This document shows positions 47,393-59,200 of a stretch of DNA of 64,000 bases, in pieces (position 1 is the first letter of the stretch; the number at the start of each line of letters is the position of its first letter). A program made the translations under genes and the position numbers. The stretch spans positions 65,838,501 through 65,902,500 of the forward strand of contig NC_091263.1 of NCBI RefSeq assembly GCF_042477335.2, written 5' to 3'. The notes beneath the pieces are model-generated. The model ran no database searches and was not told the origin of the DNA. It was given only the letters and a program-made list of their open reading frames with translations. Source of the DNA: Ovis canadensis (taxonomy: Eukaryota; Chordata; Mammalia; Artiodactyla; Bovidae).

Positions 47393-48124
47393 GGAGCGGC
47401 TGAGCAGAAGAGGACCAGCCGGGGTCGATGGAGGATCTGGGCTAACAAAAGAGACTCCGGGACTTGAGGGCCAATCCCGGGGCAGCCTCCCACAACCGCG
47501 CCCCCAGCTCTCCCTGTTGCTGCAGCACCGACTGTCCATGCTCGACTGTCCATGCTCGTCTTTGAGCGTGTGCAAGCGTCTGTGAGCGTGTGCAAGCATG
47601 TAACAGGCGCGGGGAGTGAGGGAGCTGGGGGGAGGACTTTTATACGTTTTGTACCTTTGTAACCAGAGAGATATGCTTATGTTATTTTTCATCTTTTCTG
47701 TCTCCCGGGGTTCTGAGGCTGGGCTGGGAGGGGGAGGGGGACAGAGGGGAAAGAGGTTCAGCGTTTGGGCCCATCTGGGTCCCTGGCAAATTATTGGCTC
47801 TTTCCTCTCATCTTAATGGGGAGGATTCAGACAGGAGGGGTAAATGCACCCCCCACCCCCCTATTCCCTGGTTGATCTGCATACTGTCGGGGCCCCAAGT
47901 GCAGAATTAATCTTTGCTTTTGCTTGGATGTCCCACAGGGCACACTTTGGGGACTCGGGGTGGGGGGTGGTCTTGAAAACAGGGGTCCTCTGACCTCCTC
48001 ACAGGGGCTCGCTCATGCTGCCCCTCCCCGTGGATGTGTGTGTTTATTATGCGGAGTCCCTGCCACTTACTGCCTTATGTCCCAGGACTGATGCTGTGGG
48101 GCGCTGGTGGATCAGCAGATGTCA

Positions 48125-48648
48125 TGTTTACAGATCTAGGCTGCCCTTCTCCCACAGGGAGAGGCTCAGGCCTCTATTCAGACATTCCTGCAGAGGGTGG
48201 ATGGAGTCCTCGCCGCCCCTGCCCCTGCCGTGTACAAATGTCGTGGTGCCATTGGGTTCCCTGACACTGCCCCCTGCTAGAATTTATTCTGAAGGGTGAT
48301 GTCGGAGGGGGAGCAAAGGGAGCAAAAACAAGGGAATTAAAGACTCAGAATGTAGGTGCCACTGCCTCCCATGTTTACAGGAGCCTCCCTGGCCCCAGGC
48401 ACCGGGCTGCAGGAAGTGACTCAGTTCCATCGCTCCTTGATTCCCTTGTAAAGGGAAAAACGACTGTTAGGACCCAGTTCACAAACTCTCCCTTTTATTA
48501 CTTCGTCTGATGTCCAGAACTGGGGGCTTTGACATTTTGTTACTTTGTTTACAGGTCAAGAGTTTAAAACAGTTTTTACACTTTGTTTACAGTTTAAAAC
48601 TTTTACAGTTTGTTTACAGTTGAGAATTTTTTCCCCCCTTTGTTTACA
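48125..48648 (+). promoter_or_regulatory. CELSR3: Cluster of six miR-30-type 8-mer seed sites (TGTTTACA)
   Basis: Exact TGTTTACA at 48125-48132, 48372-48379, 48546-48553, 48584-48591, 48611-48618 and 48641-48648. UGUUUACA is the 8-mer match to the miR-30 family seed (GUAAACA plus A opposite nucleotide 1). The last four lie within about 100 nt, spaced 27-38 nt apart. Function is inferred from the match. Confidence 0.75.
48336..48341 (+). terminator. CELSR3: Candidate proximal CELSR3 poly(A) signal ATTAAA
   Basis: The second most common poly(A) hexamer, about 0.94 kb after the stop, followed by moderately GT-rich GAATGTAGGTGCC. Use is unproven. Confidence 0.45.
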
Positions 48649-49162
48649 AGTGAAAGGTAGAGAAAGTGGGAGAGGGGCTTGGAGGACCCACCTGTGAGGA
48701 CCCTGAATCTGGTCATCTTGAGGGGTTTCTAACCCTCTAGTCATTCCAGGCCAAAGGTCAGCCCTGAGTCCCTTATTGAACAGCAGGCCCAGAAGGCCCA
48801 GTGGTAAGAGTAGGCATCTTCCTACCTACCACTGGGAACAGCGGCCATGCAGGGCTGTGGAGGGTCTGTGCTGACACCCACCTCCTTCACACATACTCTT
48901 GGGAGGCAGTTTTCAAGGAGATTAAAAGTTCTACTTTACTGACTGGTGCCAAATCCCGCCAGCCAGGACCCCAGCTCTCCTTACCTAGAGTGACCCCAGC
49001 CCTTGAAGGGTTGAAGGGTCTGCTGCAGGGAGAGGGGGCTGTCCTTTCTATGTCCTAGGTTCTGCAGTTGCCCCTCTCTGGGAGGGGGAGTCCCCCCTCC
49101 AGCCCAGTGGCTCCTTTTCCTGTCTGTGTAAATTGTACCGTGAAGCGGCGCTCTGTTTTGGG

Positions 49163-49168
49163 AATAAA
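49163..49168 (+). terminator. CELSR3: CELSR3 distal poly(A) signal AATAAA
   Basis: Canonical hexamer in GGGAATAAACTTC, followed within 40 bases by TTCTGTTTGGGGGTGGGGGT, a strong GU/G-rich downstream element. Confidence 0.85.
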
Positions 49169-49190
49169 CTTCTATAGAAAATGGTTATTG

Positions 49191-50040
49191 CCTCATTCTG
49201 TTTGGGGGTGGGGGTTGGAGGGTGGCTATGAATGATTTCCTGGGGTTGACCTTGGGGGAGAAATCTGAGCACTGCCCCCTCCTCCTCCCCGAGAATATTC
49301 GGCTATTTTTAGCTCATTTCATTGAAGATCTGGACCAGGTTGCAATCTCATCCTGAATTCTGTTCCATCGACTTGAAGTCAGGCTTGAAGTATGAGCACA
49401 GGGTAAGGCCCCGTCAAGGCGGCAACTTGACGGCTTCCTAAGTCTGCCCGGCCTGCTGCCCTGACTTGGCATTTACTCTGGCTCTCAAACCGACCCTAGG
49501 AACTGCCCTCAGTCTATTGACACCACTGACCCCTAGCTGTCATCCCGCTCATCAGGAACCCAGGCAGAAGCCTTTCGACCTCATGTGCTTCCTTTGGGGA
49601 GGGTGGTCGGGGGTGGGGGTGGGGGGCGGAGCTCGCAAACTTTCAGGTCTGTGTGTCCAGCGTTGAAGGGAGCCCTTGAGCCCCTCGGGTCTTAGAGACA
49701 TGCCAAGTCTCAGGGGTAAAGCCTGAGGGTGGTGCCCTCATGGAGGCATGAGAGGCCCCACGGACCCGGACACCCCACGGCGAGCTAAGGCTCTGGTCAT
49801 CAGCCGCGCCCCTGACACTCTGCTCCCCACCCCGAGGGCACCCTCCGCAAGAAGCCAGGACCTGGTGTCAACCCCATACCACTGAGGAACCAGCTCAGGT
49901 CTTTAATCCCGCTTAGTCCCACAACCCTCTCAGGCAAGAGAGTTAGTTAGTCAGGCCACGAGGAGGAGCCAGAGCCAAGTCACAGGGGAAGGAAAGGGTT
50001 AAATCTCCCTCCTTAGGGTTCGCTGAGCCGGCGGAGCGTC
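49191..50040. other. CELSR3-SLC26A6 intergenic stretch
   Basis: About 0.85 kb with no recognisable exon, RNA gene or transposon. It passes into the GC-rich SLC26A6 promoter. Confidence 0.6.
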
Positions 50041-50211
50041 CCTGAAGCCCCGCTCCGGCACGCTGATTGGCCCAAGCCTTCCCTGTTCTGCCCGGGGATT
50101 GGCCGCTGGAAGTGAGCTTCAGGCCTCGCCTCTGTCCCGGCCCCGCCTCTCGGGCTGTAGCGGCCTCTTGCTCGAGCTTGGGAGCTACTGCCTCTCGGAT
50201 GCCCACCAGCC
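50041..50211 (+). promoter_or_regulatory. SLC26A6: SLC26A6 promoter and 5' UTR with two CCAAT boxes
   Basis: CpG-rich sequence with ATTGG at 50066-50070 and 50098-50102 (both CCAAT on the minus strand, 32 bp apart). No TATA box. The CpG island continues into intron 1 to about 50870. Confidence 0.6.
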
Positions 50212-53200
50212 ATGGGGCTGTCGGAAGCGCCGGGGTGAGTGCAGGGCGCGGCCTCAGTTCCTCGTGTTCGAATGCCCGAGAAGCGGACCACCCCTTGGCC
50301 CCCGAGCAGGCGCCCGGCTTGGGTTAGTTAGGAAAGGGGAGGGAGTACCACCGAGTTCCGAGCAGGCATTTCCCGCCTGGCGCGCCTCTGTTTACCGCTT
50401 TGTGGATTTTCTGCAGGCGGCTGCCCAACCGTAGCGAGGGATGGGGCGGGAGCCCGCGCGACCCCAGCCCCTATAGGCTGCGAGGAAAGCCGCTCCAGCG
50501 CCGTCCGAGGGCTAGCCAGGAGCCGCCGGGAGGCGGCTGTGTGCGGAAGAGCTCCGGCCCAGGAGGTGCGCCGGTGCGGCGCGTTGGGGCCCTGGACGTG
50601 GCTGCAAGAGTGTCCATAGCGGGGGCTTGAGTACACCCAGCGATGCAACTTGTCCGGGAATGAGCGCTCCGGCCCTTCTGGGTGCCGGGCCCTCCTAGGG
50701 GGAGGGGCCAAAGAGCTAGGCCCCGCCCGCCAAGCGCGGGTTCGGCGGCGCGGGGGGGCGGCGGGGGGGCGGCGAGGGGGCGGGGGTGGGCGCCCTGTAA
50801 GACCTCGAGTGACTCACGGAGGAGGGGCGAGGGGGGCTCAAAGATCTCTGTGAGTCGGCCATGCCAGTAGTCTCAGGATCGTCCTTGCACCCACTCCACT
50901 CCCTCCTTCCACCGGGACATCCAGGTTAGAGGCCCTTTCCAGGTGAGCTCCTGCCCGCCAGCTGGGAACCTTACCTTAGGTCAGAGCTTTTCACAGGTCA
51001 GAAATTTCCTGACAGGTTAATGCTTTCCCCCTGAAGAGGGGAGCTACTCTCCAGGTAAGCTTTCCCCCTCTGAGATCCCTTCCTAGGTGAGAGCTTTCCC
51101 CACTCAGAGCTTACCTTAGGTGAGAAGTCCCTCCTGATCAGAAGTTCCCTGGCAGGTGAAAACTTTCCCCCAGGTAAGCGCTCACTCTCTAAGAGCTCCT
51201 ATTCCCAGGGGAGAACTATTTCTGGGACAGCTTCTCCCAGGTGAGGGCGCACCCAGGTAAAATCTCCTTTCCCATGCCTGTGAGTTCAGTCATGGCCTAC
51301 TCGGCGACGCCATGGACTGTAGCCCACCAGCCTCCTCTCCTCTGTCCATGGGATTCTCAGGGATCGCACCTGTGTCTCCTGAATTGCAGGAGGGTTTTTT
51401 TGTTTGTTTTACCACTGAGCTGTCAGGGACCCCTAAGAACTCCCTCCCCTCCACCCAGATCTCCTATTCCAGTGAGATCATTCCCCTTATTCAGATGGTA
51501 GCCACTAGGCAGATCAGAGATTCTCCCCAGGACAGACCTCACCTAGTTGGTGAAAACTTACCTGTCAGGGAAGAGCTTCCTATTAGGCGAGATCCTCCCA
51601 GAGATCATCTTCTCAAGTGAGATTGTCCCTCATTAATAAGGGAGCGTCCCTTTCCAGGCTCGAAAGTCTTCCCTCCTGGTGAGAACCAAGCCCCTGGGTT
51701 TCCCATTATGGGGCCTCAGTTGTCTACCACCTGGACCGTGTGACTGGAGCCCTGCGGGCAGTCTTAGCCCCGATGCTTTGCTTTTCTTAGAGCCGCCTCC
51801 TCCTATAGAGAGGCTTGCCTGCTATGCTGGATTCCTCCTCCCGTGTCTGCACTCTCAGACAACACGCACTGGGCTCGTGGGGCGGCTGGATAAGGACTCA
51901 GACTGGTGGGGATTGGCTGGCGGAGAGCAGGGGTTGGGGGAGGAGGCTGGGAGGAGCAGTCAGCCTGCAAGCTAGATTGGCGAACAGCAAAGGCTGGGCA
52001 GCCACACCTGGGCCGAAGTGTGGCTTATGCTCATCCTGCTGTCTCTTTGTGGGGGACTTTGGCCCAGCGAGAGTTTTCCACTAGCCAAAGTTCAGGTACT
52101 GCCCCTGCCTGGGCGTGGGCCTTGGGGCCTGCAAGAGGCAGCTAGGGGGTTGGACCTGTCTAGATCTTGAGACCTAGAAAAGCCAGGTGGGGCATCCTCC
52201 AGTCCCTGGTGGAGGTCTAGGGGTGGCTGGGCCAGGTTGTGCCCTCACTGTTTCTGGCCTCACCGCCCCCTCACCCCCACACCCACCAGAGAGAGGGACA
52301 CGCAGGCACTGCTGTCCAGGATGCAGGCCATGGAGCTGAGGCGGCGAGACTACCGTGTGGAGCGGCCGCTGCTGAACCAAGAACAGCTGGAAGAGCTGGG
52401 GAGCCGGAGCCCAGCACCAGTGACGCTCCAGTGGCGAATCTGGTTTCGGTAAGGTTGACAGTGGGCCCTGGCCAGAACCGAGGGAGCCCCTGCCTCTGAT
52501 ACCTACTTGGGCTTGGGCTTGGTGGCTCAGTGGGTGAAGAATCTGCCTGCAATGCTGGAGACCTAGGTTCAATTCCCAGGGTCGTGAAGATCCCCTGGAG
52601 AAGGAAATGGCAACCCACTCCAGTATTCTTGCCTGGAAAAATGCTGTGGACAGAGGAACCTGGTGGGCTGCAGTCCTTGGGGGGTCACAAAGAGAAGGAC
52701 ACGACTAAGCAACTAAACCAGCACCTAATACCTACCCTGGTGTCCCCAGGTGCTCCCGTGCGCGGGCCCAAGCCCTTCTGCTTCAGTACCTCCCGGTTTT
52801 GGCCTGGCTTCCCCAGTATTCTGTGCGTGACTGGCTTCTGGGTGACTTGTTGTCTGGCCTGAGTGTGGCCATTATGCAGCTACCACAGGGTAAGCCGCAC
52901 TTGACCTGGAGACTGTACCCTCAGCCCTTGGATGGTGATCCTGACCCTTCAAGGCCTTAGCCTGTGGTCTGTGCACCCCACCCCCACCTCAACCCTCGCC
53001 TTCCCCACGGCCCAAAGCATGACTCCTGCCCCTGGGACTATGGTGCATGACCCAGGGGCAGCATTTCCGCATCCTTTCAAGCCCCTGACCTCAAGTCTAC
53101 ATTGCTACCATTCCACCTCTAGGCCTGGCCTATGCCCTCCTGGCTGGACTGCCCCCCGTGTATGGCCTCTACAGCTCCTTCTATCCTGTCTTTGTTTATT

Positions 53201-56200
53201 TCCTGTTTGGCACTTCCCGGCACATCTCTGTGGGTGAGTGGAGCCAGGCCTAGCCTTGCAGGAGCATGCCCGCATTCCCCATGGGGGCAGGGAGAGGGGG
53301 CACTGAGCAAGGCAGAGAGACCTAGGGAAGAGGGAGGGAGGCATTGGTGTGGGCATTCTAGGTAGGACTGGGCCTCTGACCATGAAAACACAGATTCAGA
53401 TGATCAGAGGCCCTGACCCAGGAGGATGTGGTGGGTGAAGCTACTCACGGGGCCCAGACTTGGCACAAGCCTGGAAGCCTGAGTCAGGCCTTGCGCCCTT
53501 CCCCATTCCACTTTTCGCTAGCGGAGCTGTCCTGAGTCCATGGACACAGCCTGGGCAGGGGAAATGATGCTAGGCACCCTCAAGAGCCTTGGAACTTGGG
53601 GTGCGTACCTGACCGTCAGCACTGCCCTCCATTAGCACAGCATAGTCTGCAGACATTTGTCTAGAACTGGTGTCTCCTGGTCGCTCCCTTAAGACCCAGA
53701 ATCCAGGGCAAGCCGTGTTCTCCCTTCTTCAGACCACCCTGATCTGCCCCTGCAGGCACCTTTGCCGTCATGTCCGTGATGGTGGGCAGTGTGATGGAAT
53801 CGCTGGCTCCGGACGACGCCTTCCTGCTGGGCTTGAACTCCACAGTCAACGTGACAGCCAGGGACGACACCCGGGTGCAGCTGGCCTCCACTCTCAGTGT
53901 CCTCGTGGGCCTCTTCCAGGTGCAGAGCCATCAGGAGTACATGCCCCTGACTGCCAATCCTGCCCCGCACCCCCACCTCACCCCATCTGACAGTTTCCTC
54001 TGAGTGTCTGACCATCACCGCCCCCTCATCGCTCATGATCTCACCTGCCCTGGGCTCTGCCCCGGCCACCTCTAGGACCCTCACCTCCCCTGATTGTCCC
54101 GTGCACCCCACAGGTGGGGCTGGGCATGGTCCACTTCGGCTTCGTGGTCACCTACCTATCAGAGCCTCTGGTCCGAGCCTACACCACGGCCGCGTCTGTG
54201 CACGTGTTTATCTCGCAACTCAAGTATGTGTTTGGCCTCCATCTAACCAGCCGCTCTGGACCGCTGTCCCTCATCTATGTGAGTGAGGGCAGGGAGGAGG
54301 GACGGGTGGATGGGCCCGGACCGGGAGAGCTGGCCGTGACCCTGCCCCCCTCAGACAGTACTGGAGGTCTGCTGGAAGCTGCCCCAGACGGTGGTCGGTA
54401 CCGTGATCACTGCCATCGTGGCGGGAGTGGTGCTCGTGCTGGTGAAGCTGCTGAATGAAAAGCTACGGCGACATCTGCCCATGCCACTCCCCGGGGAGCT
54501 GCTCACGGTTGGAATTCTGGGGGCCCCTCGGGGGTGGGGATGGGGTGGGGGGTGACTTGGGGTAGGGGGGTGGTGGCAGACTGGGGGAAGGGTAAGTGAG
54601 GAGAGTCCCTGCCTTGTGGGCACCCCCCAGGTATTTAGAAACTAGCTGGAGTGGGGACTGAAGACGGGGTGGTGGGGAGGGGGGAGCCCCAGCAGACCGC
54701 TCCTGGCAGCATCTCCCTTTTCTCAAAACGGTCGGTCGTGTGCTGCTCTCAGCCTATCGCTGCCTTCTCCCCACCCCTCTGAAGGTTTCTCTTCAGGCTT
54801 CTTGCTTTACCCGGCAAGTGGTTTCTCTGATTTCTCCCCCGCTTCACCGCGATGGTGCCAGGCCCTCCCCTGACCCGGTCCTTTCCCTGCAGCTCATCGG
54901 GGCCACAGGCATCTCCTACGGCGTGGGCCTGCAGCAGGCATTTGGGGTGGACATCGTGGGCAAAATCCCCGCAGGGTGAGCTCCAGCCCCTGTGGGGTCA
55001 GGGAGGGTTGGGCGGCCAGGCCCAGAACCTTCCTTTGGCCTCACTGATGCCCCTCACAGGCTGGTGCCCCCGAAGGCCCCCCACCCGCAGCTGTTTGCAA
55101 AGCTTCTGGGCAATGCCTTCGCCATCGCTGTGGTCGGGTTCGCCATTGCCATCTCGCTGGGCAAGATCTTCGCCTTGAGGCACGGCTACCGGGTGTACAG
55201 CAACCAGGTCTGGGGAATGGGATGCGGGTCACGGGGTCCCCAGACCCCAGCCCCTGGGAGGGGGTAGGGGGATGGAGTACCAGGCGGGAGATAGGGAAAG
55301 AGCACACAGATGTGCGGGGGCCGCGTGGGGGACTCGGGACAGTGGCCGAGTCTTTGTGGCTGCAAAGTGGATGTGGAGGTGGGGGTGCGTAGGCCTGGAC
55401 ACCCCGCACCACTAGTGACGTGTGCTCGCTCCTCACTCCCCGCTCAGGAGCTGGTGGCTCTCGGCCTCAGTAACCTCCTTGGGGGCATCTTCCAGTGCTT
55501 CCCTGTGAGCTGCTCTATGTCTCGGAGCCTGGTGCAGGAGAGCACCGGGGGCAACACCCAGGTGGGCATAGGTGTGCCTCTGTGGGCCTGCTGCTTTGCT
55601 GGGTGGTCCTCCCCCTGCTCCCCCTCCCCTGGCTCCCCCTTTTCCCCCCGGCTTTCCCCACTTCTCTCCTGCACTCCAGCCCACCCGCCCTGCTTATACC
55701 CACTCCACAGGTGGCTGGAGCCGTCTCCTCCTTCTTCATCCTCATTATCATCGTCAAACTGGGAGAACTCTTCCAAGACCTGCCCAAGGTGAGCCCCTAG
55801 CCCACCCAGTCAGGCTTGAGGGCCTGGGCCAGGCCAGGAGCTCAGAGCAGTCCATCAGGTCCCAGGAGATGGGGAGGGATACAGGGTCAGGCTGGAAATC
55901 TCTGGGGAGAGATTTGGAGTGGAGGGGCAGGAGTAAAAACTTTTGAGCATCAGAGCGCAGGCGTTAGGTTCCGAGGGAAGGTGATTGGTGTCATTGAGGG
56001 TCCTACCAGGCTCTCCAGGACAGTCTGGCTCATCCAGGGGATTCAGGGTGGTGAGCAGCCAGCACCTCTCACCAGCCCCTGGTGGCCCTCCTCGTCCCCT
56101 AGGCGGTCCTGGCCGCCGTGGTCATCGTGAACTTGAAGGGCATGGTGATGCAGTTCACCGACGTGTTCTCCCTCTGGAAGGCCAATCGAATGGATCTGGT

Positions 56201-59200
56201 GAGATGCCTGGGACGCTGGGGACGGGGTCAGGGCCCTCAGCCCCAGTGACCCTGCTGGAGTCTGTGGACCACGACCCTTCTATTTGCAGCTCATCTGGGT
56301 GGTGACCTTTGTGGCCACCATCCTGCTGAATCTGGACCTCGGCCTGGCAGTGGCAGTAGTATTCTCCCTGATGCTAGTAGTGGTCCGCACCCAGATGTAA
56401 GTCACCCCTTTGATGTCGTCCCCCCCATTCCAGCTGGTGAGGGGACGAGGTCCCCACTGGCTTCCTCCAGCTTTCCCATATCTTGCGGCGGGAGGAGACC
56501 CCAGGCTCCTCAGAAAGCCCCCATTGCCCCCTCTCCTAACGCCCCCTTCTTGTGGCACTGTCTCCTTCTACAGGCCCCACTACTCTGTCCTGGGGCAGAT
56601 GCCAGACACAGATATTTACAGAGACCTGGCAGAATACTCAGGGGTGAGCAGCAAGGGCTAAGCCAGGGGGTGACGCGGATGGGGAGGGATGGGGCAAATG
56701 GGATCATCTCTTATCAGCACCTTCCATGCCTGGCGCAGGCAAGGGAGTGGGGTGGGGTGCTAACGGTGCTTTGGTCCTTGAAATTTCAAGAGAGGAATTT
56801 GGGGTCCCCCTACACATACACTCAGAGTGTGGGCCTTGGGCCCCAGGGGTGGGATCCGTCTCGGAGGCAGCAGTACAAGCCCCGTCCTGCAGAAGAGGCC
56901 TGGGTCAGGAATGCAGAGGGGCAGGATCCAGGGCACCAGGATGTAGGGAAAGTTGTTTCCGGATCTGATCAATGGGGTTACTGTCCTTTACCTCCTGAGA
57001 AGCTTCACGCCACGCTCTGAGAACAAAGGCGGGGGCTCTGGAATCAAACCAGCTCATTTCCTCTGATGGAGACTTGAAGGTTGAGCCCAGTACATGAGGC
57101 AGAGTGGCAGGGTGGGTGGGGGGGACATGCGTGGAGGAGCTCAGCTGGCTGGCAAGGGAGGTGGGGGAAGCGGGGGTTGGGGTGGGCAGGGACATGGTTC
57201 AGGCCCAAAGGCCGGGCAGAGACCTGGAGTGTCCTGAGATGCGTGGGAGCTGGGGAGGCCTTGGCTGGGCTAGCAGCTGTGGAGGACCTCTGTCTGCATG
57301 CAGGAAACAGCCCCCCCAGTGCTAGGGTTGGACACCCAAGCAGAAGCTGAGAGCCACTGAAACCTGGCCTGCCTGCAAGGCTTTCAGGATCATAGTTCCC
57401 AGACCAGGGATCAAACCCATGCCCCTGCAGTGCAAATGTGGAGTCTTCACCACTGGGCCACCAGGGAACTCCCCCGGCCTGGGTATTGGCAGAAGGACTG
57501 GGGGATGGGGTGGGAGAGGTTGAGGACCCCCTGGAGGAGGAAAAAGAAGCTCTGACAGACCCTGCTGAGGGGTCAGGATGACCTCACCAGCTCCAGGGCA
57601 TGGGCCACAGGCTGGGCCTTGTGTTGGCTGGGGAGCAGAGGGCTGGGGTGGCAGGTATCGGGGCACACGGGGAGGAAAGAAAGAAGGGCACTATGCAGCT
57701 AGGAGGGACGAGGGCTCAGCCACCCCCTACCTGACCTGTCCCCAGGCCAGGGAGGTCCCAGGCGTGAAGGTCTTCCGTTCCTCAGCCACTGTGTACTTTG
57801 CCAACGCCGAGCTCTACAGTGACTCACTGAAGCAGAGGGTGAGACCTGGGGTCCGCGGGCCGAGGGCGAGGGGCCGAGGGTCCCTCCTCTCTTGCAACCT
57901 GCACACCCCTTGCGCTGTCCTTTGCTGCAGTGCGGTGTGGATGTGGACTACCTCCTCTCCCAGAAGAAGAAGCTGCTCCGGAAGCAAGAGCTGAAGCTGA
58001 AGCGACTGCAGAAGGAGAATAAGCTCCCCAAACAGGCAGGGCCCTCTGACCCCTCCCAGCCTGCCTCCCAGCCTCCTGGCTGCTCACCCTCATTCTTCAG
58101 CCCTTCTCCTCGCTCCCTGATGCCCCCAGGGACCCTGCTTTCCTCCCCTGGCAGGTTAGGGCTCTAGGGGGAGTCTGATTTTTTCTCCCACCTCCTAAGC
58201 CAGTGGTGGCATGAACCATCACGGTCTTCTTCCCATAGTGGGTCACAACGCCACAGCCTTCAGCCTGGCTGCTCCAGGTCCCAAGCTTCAGTTCCTGGTC
58301 CACCTACCCACCTGCAGAAAGCCAGGGGACAACGCCAGGCCTGCCCAGCCTGATTGTCACCTGACATCTCAGACACCTCTTTCCCGGCCCACCCCCTTTC
58401 CCGGCCTAGGCTGCTGCCTCCAAGGGCACATCCATCTCCATCAATGTCAACACTACTGTCGTGGACATCGAGAGCAACAACGATGTGGAGGGCTCCAAGG
58501 CCAAGGTGAGACTGGAGGGAGGGGGCAGCTTCAGGGATCAGGGTGCCCAGGTGATCCCGGGAGGAAGTCCATGGACCTACCAGCTGTGGGTTCAAAGTTG
58601 TCGTGCCAGTGGCAGGAGGAGGGGAGCGATGGATCCAATATTCTGCAGGGAGACCTCTCGTGATATGCCATAGACTTCTGCTTGGGGTCTCCAGTCTGTA
58701 ATCTGATGCCTGGACAAAGACCTTGAATTTGTGGATCCCACAAGACTCCACAGTCTGTGCTCATGGACAGCGGGGAAGGGGCTGGGCGTGTGGGGAAAAT
58801 CTGGGGTCAGAGGGGACGCCAGTCTCAAGCAGAGACTCTGGTAGACGTCAAGCAGGATGTCTGCATGAGCACGTGTGTCCGTGTGTCTCTTCTGCTTTGC
58901 TCCAGCACCGCCTAGCCACTGCGCTCTGGCCCCCTGAAGATGGGGCATGGTCTCCTGATCCCCTTCCTTCTTTTTTCTCTTTAAATAATTTTTATTTGCT
59001 CGTTTGTTTTACTTTTGGTCACGCTGGGTCTTTGTTGCCGTGCGGACTTCTCTAGCTGCGGAGGGTGGGGGCTACCCTTTGATGCGGTGCACGGGCTTCT
59101 CACTGTGGCGCTTCTCTCGCTGCGGAGCGCAGGCTGTAGGCGCGTGGACTTCAGTAGTTGTGGCACGCGGCTTAGTTGCTCCGTGGCACGTGGGATCTTC

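Larger units (their letters stand above)
47393..49190 (+). other. CELSR3: CELSR3 3' UTR
   Basis: About 1.8 kb from the stop codon to the AATAAA at 49163-49168. No transposon is visible, and it contains six TGTTTACA 8-mers. A proximal ATTAAA lies at 48336-48341. Confidence 0.85.
50199..52830 (+). other. Overlapping upstream ORF of SLC26A6 (spliced, exons 1-3)
   Basis: An ATG 13 nt before the SLC26A6 start, in another frame, reads through spliced exons 1, 2 and 3 (50199-50234, 52290-52448, 52750-52830) for 91 codons to TGA 52828-52830. Its start context is weak (C at -3), whereas the SLC26A6 ATG has G at -3 and +4, so leaky scanning is likely. There is no evidence that a protein is made. Confidence 0.35.

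Noticed and set aside
58141-58167. GT donor at 58155 for SLC26A6 exon 16
   Set aside because: It would add 119 nt and shift exon 17 out of frame. The GC donor at 58036 keeps frame and homology.
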